From Bythopirellula sp. (GTDB lineage: Bacteria; Planctomycetota; Planctomycetia; Pirellulales; Lacipirellulaceae), in assembly GCA_028285205.1 (NCBI GenBank), contig JANQQA010000048.1:1-40059 (forward strand): 40,059 nucleotides of DNA, read 5' to 3'. The notes under the pieces are model-generated. The model saw only the letters and a list, made by a program, of their open reading frames with translations. It searched no databases and was not told the origin of the DNA. This document shows positions 1-8,162 of this stretch, piece after piece (the stretch's first letter is position 1; every line of letters starts with the position of its first letter). A program made the position numbers and the translations under genes.

Positions 1-326
1 GGGCTCAACTTCTACTACTCAAGCGGAGACCCTGATAACTCCACTCGCTCTCGCATTCTCAGCTTATCACGCGATTCCACGGAAGATGCGTGGGGCCCAA
101 CCTTGGGCCAATCGTAAACACAGCTGGTAACGAACAGCCCAGTCAATGGTGGGGGCCAGGTAACATGCTTTTGTTCAAGTCCGGCGGCATGGGAGTTCCT
201 GGCCTTTCTGGAGAAGGCGGAGCAGATATGTTCTTTACGCGTGTCGTGCCAGAACCAAGCGTTGGAATTTTGGCTGCCTCGGCCATGCTGCTAGTGGTCT
301 ATAGAACTCGCCGGAGACCGCATTGA
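1..326 (+). pseudogene. 3' end of a PD40-like, PEP-CTERM secreted protein, frameshifted
   Basis: The gene enters from the left edge of the window. Bases 1-117 read well in frame 1, giving FYYSSGDPDNS and then STEDAWGP before a TAA at 115-117. The continuation GPNLGPIVNT, then KSGGMGVPG and GGADMFFTR, is in frame 3 from about base 90. The pattern WGP-x-NLG-xx-VNT resembles the PD40/WD40-like beta-propeller repeats seen in planctomycete secreted proteins. The tail VVPEPSVGILAASAMLLVVYRTRRR is a PEP-CTERM sorting signal: PEP motif, hydrophobic segment, arginine cluster. One missing base near 97-100 would join the two frames. This is either a real frameshift or a sequencing error, and the body of the gene is outside the window. 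Confidence 0.6.
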
Positions 327-803
327 CCCGACTCCGGATTGCACGTTGTTGCGGTTCGTTTTCGGCTTGTGAATTATTGAGTCGGATACGAAATACTCAG
401 AGCTACCAACATAATCCCACTCGATTCGAACACGCCGAATATCGAGGCCTTTCTCATTAGTTAGCCGCATGATGGAGCCATCAATTGAACACGCAAATAA
501 TTGCTCTCACATTGTTCTGCGCAGTGGTGACGATGCCCAAGTTGGATTCGCCGACGACCTGCATGCCGTAAAGGCCGATCGGGCATCTGATGCTGTGAGC
601 TTAATGCAACTTCTCACGCAAATAGGACCGAACAACCCCAGCCAGATTAGTTGCTTTGGAACGTTGCTGTTCTTAGAATCGCGATGTGCAAGGTAGAGGA
701 GGTGTGTTCGGCTTCTCCGAGAACTGACGACCAAGATCCTTTTTCCCATCTTAATCAAAGCTGCAAACCATTCGTTTGCCGAGCGTAGCGAGTCACCCAA
801 CAA
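327..803. other. intergenic, nothing recognised
   Basis: Both strands were read. The open frames present are short, overlap each other and show no family motif, membrane segment or convincing ribosome-binding site. It probably carries the promoter of the secreted protein that starts at 804. Confidence 0.4.
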
Positions 804-2126
804 ATGCCACACTTCAATCGATTCAAACGCATGCAGCAAGTCACAGGCGGTCGCAACATCAAGTTTTTTATTGCCTTTGTGCTGATTGTCTTCAGTTCAT
901 TTGCTCACGCAGATTTAGCGGTAGATGAGCTTGTTTTCCGTACTCATTACGGAGCTACAAACAACCAATTCAGAAATCTGGGCATAGTGGGCGAACTTTA
1001 CTCCGGCGGGGGTATCCCCACAACCGGTACCTTCGATGTCGAAATCGGAATTTGGGACTCACAAACGGGTGGCAACCAGCTCGGTTCCGAGACTTTTGCA
1101 AGTGTAGCAGTAGTCGCAGGTGAGTTTTCCGCTCATACACCACTTTCTTCGGCGTTCGATGGCATAAACATTCGCGACACTTTCATCAGCCTTTCATTCG
1201 ACGGAACTGAAGTTGGGCGAACCAGTCTCAACCGAGCAAATGACAACCTACTTGGGGGTGGGCTTGAAGTGAAACGCTTTGCAACTGCATCCACGTTTCT
1301 GGATTATTCCCCCGGCGGCCCCACGGGCACTTTCGACAGCGGCCCTGGTGCACGTACTTTGAAGATTGGTGGCAGGGTCACAGGAGCAGGAGAACAGCTC
1401 AATAATGTTGTCGTACGAGTCCATGAGGGGCCGACCGGCGGTACGATCCTACTTGAAGAGACATTCAGTACTGTGGACGTTACACGCGGGCAGTTCAGCT
1501 TGGATGTTGCCGAACTGGCGGGTTCTGTTGGAGATGTACTTTCACAAGACTCGACATCAAACAAGTATGTTACTCTGAGTATTGACGGTGGCAGCGAGTC
1601 CCAAAGAATGCCGCTCAATGAACTCGGAGGTGAATTTACGTCAGGGGGAGTGTCCGTTTCCGACCTCCAAGTGCTTTCGGCTTACCGAGGTGACTACGAA
1701 CCTACTCCAGATAGCGGACGGACCTGGAACGTCAGTGGTGTTGCCATGACTGATGTTGGGCTGCCGCTTGATGGCTCCTTTCCTGTCGAGCTCAGCTTCT
1801 ATGATGCTGAAACCGCAGGAACTGAGTTTGCCGCGATTACGATTCCGAGCGTCAGCTTTGATGAAGGTAGTTTTTCGATCGATCCAACTGATTTCGACCC
1901 GATCGATGCTGATTTGGACTTTTCACAAATTTTTGTAGAGCTCGAAATAGACGGCATGGGCTTCAATGAGCGCATTGCTGTTAATGCTCCGTTCAGCACC
2001 CTGGGAACAGTTATTGCAATTCCGGAAGCTTCTGTCGCGGCGGTTTGGTCCTTGCTGTGCGGTGGTTTTCTGTTGCGGCGACGGCGCGGACGAAAACAGA
2101 CTCCCCCGCTTCTCACCTCTTTCTAG
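804..2126 (+). CDS. secreted PEP-CTERM protein with repeated beta domains
   Basis: A 440-residue exported protein of unknown function. The N-terminus (IKFFIAFVLIVFSSFAHA, about residues 19-36) is a signal peptide. The C-terminus has IPEAS, then a hydrophobic stretch (VAAVWSLLCGGFLL) and RRRRGRK. This is a PEP-CTERM-type tail with the variant PEA, which directs sorting through the EpsH/XrtA exosortase system. The body shows three or four related segments of the form G(R/V)V-TG-G-x-P-x-G-(T/S)F-x-V-E-(I/L), each about 100 residues (VGELYSGGGIPTTGTFDVEIGI, VTGAGEQ, VSGVAMTDVGLPLDGSFPVEL), so the protein appears built from repeated beta modules. The start at 804 is the longest; ATG 831 is an alternative and would leave a more typical signal peptide. 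Confidence 0.75.
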   Translation: MPHFNRFKRMQQVTGGRNIKFFIAFVLIVFSSFAHADLAVDELVFRTHYGATNNQFRNLGIVGELYSGGGIPTTGTFDVEIGIWDSQTGGNQLGSETFASVAVVAGEFSAHTPLSSAFDGINIRDTFISLSFDGTEVGRTSLNRANDNLLGGGLEVKRFATASTFLDYSPGGPTGTFDSGPGARTLKIGGRVTGAGEQLNNVVVRVHEGPTGGTILLEETFSTVDVTRGQFSLDVAELAGSVGDVLSQDSTSNKYVTLSIDGGSESQRMPLNELGGEFTSGGVSVSDLQVLSAYRGDYEPTPDSGRTWNVSGVAMTDVGLPLDGSFPVELSFYDAETAGTEFAAITIPSVSFDEGSFSIDPTDFDPIDADLDFSQIFVELEIDGMGFNERIAVNAPFSTLGTVIAIPEASVAAVWSLLCGGFLLRRRRGRKQTPPLLTSF

Positions 2127-2270
2127 AAGCCTAAACACTAAAGGCCAGTATCTCGGCTTTGTCGTTGGTTTTGCGACGATGCCAGGCATTGTTTTTTGGA
2201 GAGTTGCTTTCATGCGTAGATACCGTCGGTGAGAATGAGCGATCGCCCGACGGGACGTAGTTTATTGCCT

Positions 2271-2287
2271 GAGGAGTGAAACTCCTC
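2271..2287 (+). terminator. possible stem-loop downstream of the PEP-CTERM gene
   Basis: GAGGAGTGAAACTCCTC is a perfect 7-bp stem (GAGGAGT/ACTCCTC) with a 3-base loop, followed by TTTC rather than a long U tract. It lies about 145 bp after the upstream gene, so it is a weak terminator candidate. Apart from it, nothing is recognised in 2127-2565. Confidence 0.3.
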
Positions 2288-2565
2288 TTTCACGAAGGAG
2301 CCGCTGGAAAACTGCGTCGAACGGTGAATCTCGTGTAAGTTCGGATTTTTCGTAACTCGCGTCAGACTGCTGCACCTCTTCAGGTTAGCAAGCTGTGAAT
2401 TTGCGGTCGGGCGATGCATCCGCCATCACGAAGGAATCTCGCCAAGTCGCCGAGGTGTGTCACACGTCAGCGACTTTCATTTCGTCGTTATCTGCGGAGA
2501 TCGTCAAGACCGAAGCGACATCTTCCCAGTGGTTTGGGCGATGTGGGCTGGGCGAGAAACGGGCA

Positions 2566-3570
2566 TCACTGAGCCAGACGGCGGTATTCACCAGGTGTGA
2601 CTCCGGTCATTCGGCGAAAACTGCGAACGAACTTGCTCGTGTTAGGGTAACCCAAGGCAAACGCGGTTTCCTTTACAGTACAGCCTTCGTCTAGCAGCAT
2701 TGCGCGGGCTTCGTCAAAGCAGATGCGGGCGAGTAGGCGTCGGTAACTTAGGCCGTTCAATGATAGATGCCGCTTGATCGTCCGTGTGCTTACCCCCGTG
2801 ATGACAGCCACTTGCTCCAACGTGGGAAGAGCGCGGAATAGGAAACGTGAAGCGATTAAGCGGTGAAGGGAATCGACGAACTCATCGTCGAACACACTAT
2901 CGGGTCGCCACTGTTGGTCAATCTCGTTGGTCGTCATGGGCCCATTTGCCCACGCAAAATCACGGCTCAAGAAGCTGGTGGGAAACGCGATCGCTGCGTA
3001 AACGCCGTTTTCTATCTGCTGGCACTCTTCCCAACCGTCCGCCGCTTGAAAGTTCTCGTCCATGCGAAACTGGCTCTGCAGTTGCTGCGGTCGCCAGCCT
3101 GCGTCCGTCAATAGGCGAATGATTTTCAGGTAGATTGCAAACGTTGCCTGTTGACCGGCAACACTCGCAGGGGAGGCCGGGTCAAACTCGCGGTAGCACA
3201 GCCAAGCCGTCTTCGCATCCGATCGAATGAAGTACTCGTTACCTTCGTACGCAAGCCCAGCCAGACTCGTTATCGCCCCAAGGGCATCCTTCACGGTCCT
3301 TGAAGCCCTTACAGCAGTAGTAATTGGGCCGAGGTCATCGAAGTCAAACTCCGAGAAGGCGTTAAAGACAATGCCTGGGCATCGCTCGCGTTGCACGACG
3401 TCGTAAAACATGTCGTAAACTTGCTTCTTGGTAATCCATCCCCCTGCCTCGATGACTTCTCCTGGAATACGAAAGCGGTCGAGGTAAGCCGTCGAATCTA
3501 CGCCATTCGCATCCAGGTAGGAAACGATTGGCCGAGCAATCTGTGCTGCGAGAAGTGGTATCTGCTTCAT
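2566..3570 (-). CDS. AraC-family transcriptional regulator
   Basis: A 334-residue regulator in two parts. The N-terminal two thirds resemble the arabinose-binding-like domain of OruR/ToxT-like AraC proteins (LLAAQIARPIVSYLDANGVD near the start, FDDLGPITTAVRASRTVKDAL in the middle). The C-terminal ~95 residues are an AraC double helix-turn-helix: LPTLEQVAVITGVSTRTIKRHLSLNG, then FDEARAMLLDEGCTVKETAFALGYPNTSKFVRSFRRMTGVTPGEYRR, the classic second HTH and signature. I chose the ATG at 3570 because AGAGGG lies just upstream and the domain starts right after it; an in-frame ATG at 3609 exists. It is divergent from the DUF1254 genes that begin about 280 bp away, so it may regulate them, but no operator was identified. 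Confidence 0.85.
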   Translation of the reverse strand: MKQIPLLAAQIARPIVSYLDANGVDSTAYLDRFRIPGEVIEAGGWITKKQVYDMFYDVVQRERCPGIVFNAFSEFDFDDLGPITTAVRASRTVKDALGAITSLAGLAYEGNEYFIRSDAKTAWLCYREFDPASPASVAGQQATFAIYLKIIRLLTDAGWRPQQLQSQFRMDENFQAADGWEECQQIENGVYAAIAFPTSFLSRDFAWANGPMTTNEIDQQWRPDSVFDDEFVDSLHRLIASRFLFRALPTLEQVAVITGVSTRTIKRHLSLNGLSYRRLLARICFDEARAMLLDEGCTVKETAFALGYPNTSKFVRSFRRMTGVTPGEYRRLAQ

Positions 3571-3853
3571 AAGGGCCCTCTGCTCAAGAATGGCCCCAAA
3601 TGGGCGCACGGCGTCAATTGTAATTGCGAGTGAGTCACCAGAGAATATGCATCGGACGGAAAGCCTTTAAGCTACCGTGCTGCTGCAATGAGTGATTGCA
3701 CCGTGGATTGACAGGAAGTGGCGGCCGGGCAATCCGGAGCTGGTGAGATAGAGTGTCGGTGTCGAGTGTCAGGCATCGCGTGATGTACGAAAGTAGTGCT
3801 GGGAAACGCGGCGAGAAGAAATGAAGACGATGATGGCAGCGAGGAGAAGTCAG

Positions 3854-5271
3854 ATGAAGAAGGCAATGACAGCCATGATGACGGCCGTGCTGATGGCGGG
3901 GATAGCAGGGGCTGAGGAATTCGATCTCGGTAAGGCCGATACGCATGACCGCATGACGTATCACCGGGCCATTGATGCCGCTGTGTGGGCTATGCCTCTA
4001 ATGAACTTCAAGTTCTATCGGGATTCACTTGCTGACAATGGGGTTGGCCCAAATGACGTGGGGTACAACTCAAAGGTTCAGGACTGGCGGTTCCAGACCG
4101 CGACACCAAATAACACAACGCCCTATATCCACGCCTATTGGAATCTAGAGGACGGCCCGGTGGTATTTGAGATGCCGCCGTCTGCGGGTGGGCTCGGAAT
4201 GTTCGGGACAATTATGGATGCTTGGCAGCGCCCTCTGGAAGATGTCGGTGCCAAGGGGCGGGACCGTGGGCTGAGTGCCAAATACTTGATGGTTCCTCCT
4301 GGGTATAACGGGAAGCTTCTTCCCAATGCGATGGTATACGAGCAGGAAACCAACAATGGCTTTGCGATCCTGAGGCCGATATTGCCAGGTGGGGCCACTA
4401 GGGAGAACCTAGCCAAGGCAACCGCGCTCACGAAACAGATCAAGATCTATCCGCTCTCTGCGGCGGGAAAACCAGCGAAGACCAAGTACGTAGATGTTTG
4501 GGGCAAGAACCTTGAAATGACTCCGAAGATGGACGCGGGCATCTACGAGCAGATCCACGAGATGATTCAGGAAGAGTCGGTGTTGGACCGTGACCTTGCC
4601 ATGATGGGGCTACTGGCGCGTATCGGAATCATGAAGGGCGGAGCTTATAAGCCGAATGAAAAGCTGCAGGCCATGTTTGCCAAGGCCGCGCCTGAAGCCC
4701 TTGAGTACATGATCTGGATCTACCACCGGTCGGGCATCAACCCCTGGATGTGGGAAGGCAAGAAGTGGTCGAGCCTGATTCCGGAGCCTGGCTCCCGTGA
4801 GACCGAATGGAGCCACGAGTTCCCTTCCTACTATGACTATCACGCCCGTGGAGCTCTGTTCTACGCAATCATCACCAGCGTCAAGAACTACGGCACGGCG
4901 ACCTTCTATCTGGACGTGGCAGAGACGGCGGACGGCGAGTGGCTCGACGGCGGGAAGAACTACAAGCTCGTGATGCCGCCTGACGTGCCTGTCGAGGACT
5001 TCTGGTCAATTACGACCTACGACCCGGAGACGGCGTCCTACCTCCGCAACATCGTGAAGAGCAGCATCGATTCCACAATGAAGGATATCAAGAAGAATGC
5101 CGACGGCTCGGTGGACATCTACTTCGGTCCGAAGCCGGAGCAAGGGAAGGAGGGCAACTGGCTCATAACAGACCCCGAGCGGCGCTTTTCCTGCTGGCCC
5201 GCTTCTATGGCCCGGAGCCGAAGCTCGTCGATGGGAGTTTCCAGCTGAACAACGTTGAATTGGTCAAGTAA
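3854..5271 (+). pseudogene. DUF1254/DUF1214 secreted protein with a 3' frameshift
   Basis: A signal peptide (MKKAMTAMMTAVLMAGIAGA) is followed by a DUF1254 domain (MTYHRAIDAAVWAMPLMNFKF, NTTPYIHAYWNLEDGPVVFE) and a C-terminal DUF1214 domain (LVMPPDVPVEDFWSITTYD, NADGSVDIYFGPKPEQGKEGNW). Start 3854 is preceded by GAGGAG; an upstream in-frame ATG lies at 3821. The open frame stops at 5248 with an out-of-family tail. One extra T in the run at about 5187-5190 would restore FFLLARFYGPEPKLVDGSFQ and a stop at 5271, the expected family ending. So one base is missing near the 3' end: a fresh mutation or a homopolymer sequencing error. These proteins are common in planctomycetes and proteobacteria; their reaction is not known to me. 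Confidence 0.8.
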
Positions 5272-5326
5272 CCCAAATGACAGCAAGAGCTTTCGCCAAA
5301 ACAAAACAACTATCGAGGCACGAGCC

Positions 5327-5963
5327 ATGAAACTTAAACGGCACTTAATCTCCGGATTCGTCCTGTTGCTGACCGTCAGCTTGGCGGCAGCGCAAGAGCC
5401 ACCCAAGATGAAGATGACCACTCCAATCCCGGAGGGGATCACGACACCCAGCAAACTTGAAACCAGCATCGGCACGCTGAACTCGTTCGACGGAATCGTC
5501 GATGCAGAGACCGCGCAGCTACTCTACGATAATCTGGACCGCCAACGGGCGCAGGCCGCCTTCCTCGCCACCATTCAGATTTCCTCGATGTATGCGATGG
5601 AACAAGGCATCCGGTCCTTTGGCCCGGTGAACACGACGGCCTTGTATACCGGGGACCTTGCCGCCGAATGTGCCGGCGAAAGACTTCTGGTCGTTCACCG
5701 TCTACGATACCCAGACCCGCTCCATGTTGCAGACAGACCAGCGCTATGCGGGACTGAGCGGCATCGACGACCCCCCGCCCGTGGCGAACGAAGACGGCTC
5801 GTTCGACGTCTACTTTGGCCCGAGAGCTCCGGAGGGCAACGAGGCAAACTGGATCCAAACGATTCCCGGCAAGAGCTGGAGCACGATGTTCCGCCTGTAC
5901 GGCCCACTCGAACCATGGTTTGACAAGACCTGGCGGCCGGGTGACCCAGAATTGGTCGAGTGA
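5327..5963 (+). pseudogene. second DUF1254/DUF1214 gene, internally deleted
   Basis: It starts with a good signal peptide (MKLKRHLISGFVLLLTVSLAAAQ, GAGG upstream) and the first part of a DUF1254 domain (DAETAQLLYDNLDRQRAQAAFLATIQ, up to TTALYTGDL at about 5655). The frame then shifts by one, straight into the C-terminal DUF1214 part (PPNVPAKDFWSFTVYD, DGSFDVYFGPRAPEG, MFRLYGPLEPWFDKTWRPGDPELVE, ending at 5963). A family member is about 450-480 residues long, so roughly 250 central residues are missing. The junction at about 5655-5665 is abrupt. It is adjacent to and homologous with the preceding gene, so the pair is a tandem duplication in which both copies are damaged. Confidence 0.8.
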
Positions 5964-6172
5964 GTCGCTTCGAATTCTCGCCGTTGGTCCCAATCAACGG
6001 TGACCATTTTCGGCCAACGTCAACTTGCCAACGTTAGCGGCACGTATAGTCGTCGTCGGCTTGCAGTCAGAGATGTTCGATTCCAGCTGACACCTCCTGC
6101 ACTTCGGACAAGTCCTACCTCGCTGAAGTACGGTCTCCCGACGCGACTCAGCAGTCTTGCTACGGCGCGGAA

Positions 6173-6195
6173 GTTGGACCAACGAATGGCACATA
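6173..6195 (+). repeat. left inverted repeat of the IS
   Basis: Begins GTTGGACCAACGAATGGCAC and ends ATA. It matches the reverse complement of 7761-7783 at 21 of 23 positions (differences at repeat positions 10 and 21). Confidence 0.85.
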
Positions 6196-6345
6196 GTAAT
6201 ACGTAAGCCTTTACCTGCAATAGATTAAGCAACGCTATCGCAGCACTGCATCGCGATTCTTTTCTCGAAGTGACGTCGCCTAAAAAGGTCCCGCTTGCTT
6301 GGATGGTTTCTTCTACAAACTCATCTTCTGCAAGGAGGCCTTACG

Positions 6346-7812
6346 ATGCGTTGTTCTAACCAAGTGCGGTTTCGTCAGCAAGTTCGTTTCTTGCAGCGTC
6401 AGTTTCTTTTGGAGGGAGACTTACCATTCACTGAAGTGTTACCGGCCGACACGATCGAGCAGGCATTGACGACTGCCGGTGTGACTTGGAAAGATCGTAT
6501 CTACACGCCGCTGGTAACCCTCTGGATCTTTCTCGGCCAGGTCATTAGCGCCGATCATTCCTGTCGAGCCGCCGTCGCACGATTCGTTGCTCATCGAGTA
6601 TCACGAGGCCAGCGAGCGTGCTCTTCTCACACGGGCGCCTACTGCCAGGCGAGAAAACGGTTGCCTGAAAAGTTCTTCGCACACATCGCTCGGGGTGTCG
6701 GTCAAGCACTTCACCAAGCGTCGCAGCCGCAGTGGCTTTGGAAGAACCGCAACGTCTACATGTTCGACGGTACAACCATCTCTATGCCGGATACGCCGAG
6801 CAACCAGAAGGCATACCCGCAGTCGAATAAACAAACTCCAGGCGTTGGTTTTCCATTGGCCCGCGTGGCAGGGATCTTCTCGCTCTCGTGCGGACCGATC
6901 CTTGATCTGGCAGTAGCGGGGTACTCGGGCAAAGGCCAAGGTGAAGTCACCCTTTTCCGCCAGCTTTGGGATCTCTTTCGACCCGGAGACGTCGTTCTCA
7001 CCGATGCGTTGATGTGCCATTGGCGAAATCTGTGTTCGCTGCAGCAGCGTGGCATCGATACGGTCACGCGACTAAATAAAGCTCTGAGGAGGGCCGACTT
7101 TCGACGTGGAAAGCGACTTGGAAAGAATGATCACCTCGTTCGATGGGGTGAGCCAAGCATGCGTGATATCGACCGAGAAACTTATCGGTCGTTTCCGGAC
7201 TTCTTCACCGTCCGTGAGTGTCGATTCTACGTCGACCAGCCTGGCTTTCGCTCCAATGAGGTGATCCTCGTCACGACCATCTTAGATCCGCGTGATGCAT
7301 CGGTTGCAGAGCTGGCCGAACTCTATGGTATGAGATGGAACAACGAAACCGATTTCTTGTCACTGAAAGTAACTTTGCAAATGGACGTCTTGCGGTGCAA
7401 AACCCCGGAGCTTGTTCGCAAAGAGATCTGGACGCACGTGCTTGCGTATAATCTGATCCGTACGATCATGGCCCAGTCTTGTTGCAGAGCAGGCATGTTT
7501 CCCAGGGAGGTCAGCTTTAAAGCAACTGTCCAAACCCTGGAAGCCTTTCAGCCATTCATCGCTGCTCCGAGTTGTCGCAGTCGAACCGATCGGCTGGTGC
7601 TGTATGAACAACTCGTGGATGCAATCGCGGTTCAAAAAGTTGGCAATCGGCCAGGGCGCATCGAACCTCGATTACGAAAACGTCGGTTCAAGAAGTACGA
7701 CTACATGATGAAGCCGCGAAATGAGACCAAACGCGAGGTGATGAAACAACTTAGGAAAAGTAAGTGCCATTCGGTGGTCCAACCGTCTGGACGTCAGAAC
7801 TTGACGCAGTGA
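6346..7812 (+). CDS. IS4-family DDE transposase
   Basis: A 488-residue transposase. The DDE residues are visible: D141 in MFDGTTISM, D220 in VVLTDALMC and E334 in the YREK-type motif YGMRWNNETDFLSLK (Y-xx-R-xxx-E-xxxxxx-K). The start at 6346 is fixed by AAGGAGG at 6332-6338; the open frame extends upstream to 6295, but without such a site. The reading frame runs through the right inverted repeat and ends about 29 bp beyond it, so the last nine or so residues and the stop codon come from flanking DNA. The rest is intact, so it may be active. An N-terminal helical region (RQQVRFLQRQFL) and the central MPDTPSNQKAYPQSNKQTPGVGFP loop are usual for this group. Confidence 0.9.
   Translation: MRCSNQVRFRQQVRFLQRQFLLEGDLPFTEVLPADTIEQALTTAGVTWKDRIYTPLVTLWIFLGQVISADHSCRAAVARFVAHRVSRGQRACSSHTGAYCQARKRLPEKFFAHIARGVGQALHQASQPQWLWKNRNVYMFDGTTISMPDTPSNQKAYPQSNKQTPGVGFPLARVAGIFSLSCGPILDLAVAGYSGKGQGEVTLFRQLWDLFRPGDVVLTDALMCHWRNLCSLQQRGIDTVTRLNKALRRADFRRGKRLGKNDHLVRWGEPSMRDIDRETYRSFPDFFTVRECRFYVDQPGFRSNEVILVTTILDPRDASVAELAELYGMRWNNETDFLSLKVTLQMDVLRCKTPELVRKEIWTHVLAYNLIRTIMAQSCCRAGMFPREVSFKATVQTLEAFQPFIAAPSCRSRTDRLVLYEQLVDAIAVQKVGNRPGRIEPRLRKRRFKKYDYMMKPRNETKREVMKQLRKSKCHSVVQPSGRQNLTQ
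7761..7783 (-). repeat. right inverted repeat of the IS
   Basis: TAAGTGCCATTCGGTGGTCC followed by AAC, the mirror of the left repeat with two mismatches. It overlaps the transposase 3' coding end. Confidence 0.85.
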
Positions 7813-8162
7813 CGGCGGTGACGTGACCGCTGCGCCAGCTAACTTCCATTTCCGGCGGCGGGCGTGAACACCGCTGCACATGCGCTTCGAAGATCCGATG
7901 GCGGAAACTATCCAATTATCTGCTTCGTCGGATGGCAATCGCGATCATTTCGACGGCGCTATGCCGCTGCCGGTGTGCTCGTGTGGATCAAACAAGTAAC
8001 TGCATTGGGGCGTCTCCGTTGCTGGAATGTCGGTGGCCCATAGTAGCAGGTTGACGCCAAGAGATGTTTCAGGGGACCAGCGGAGGTTAGGAGAACGCTA
8101 CTGACAGGCATCCCGAGTTCTGCCGATCTTGCTGGTCTGGTTACGATTCAAAATGAACCAAC
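7813..8162. other. intergenic, nothing recognised
   Basis: This stretch separates the IS from the 3' end of the Calx-beta/RTX gene. No open frame with family motifs, no strong terminator and no repeat was found. Confidence 0.4.

Larger units (their letters stand above)
6173..7783 (+). mobile_element. IS4-family insertion sequence, 1611 bp
   Basis: The element is bounded by 23-bp inverted repeats that match at 21 positions (left 6173-6195, right 7761-7783) and contains one transposase gene. No convincing target-site duplication is visible in the bases just outside the repeats, so either the insertion is old or the true ends lie a few bases away. Its left end has a close relative at the right edge of this window (39945-40059). 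Confidence 0.85.
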
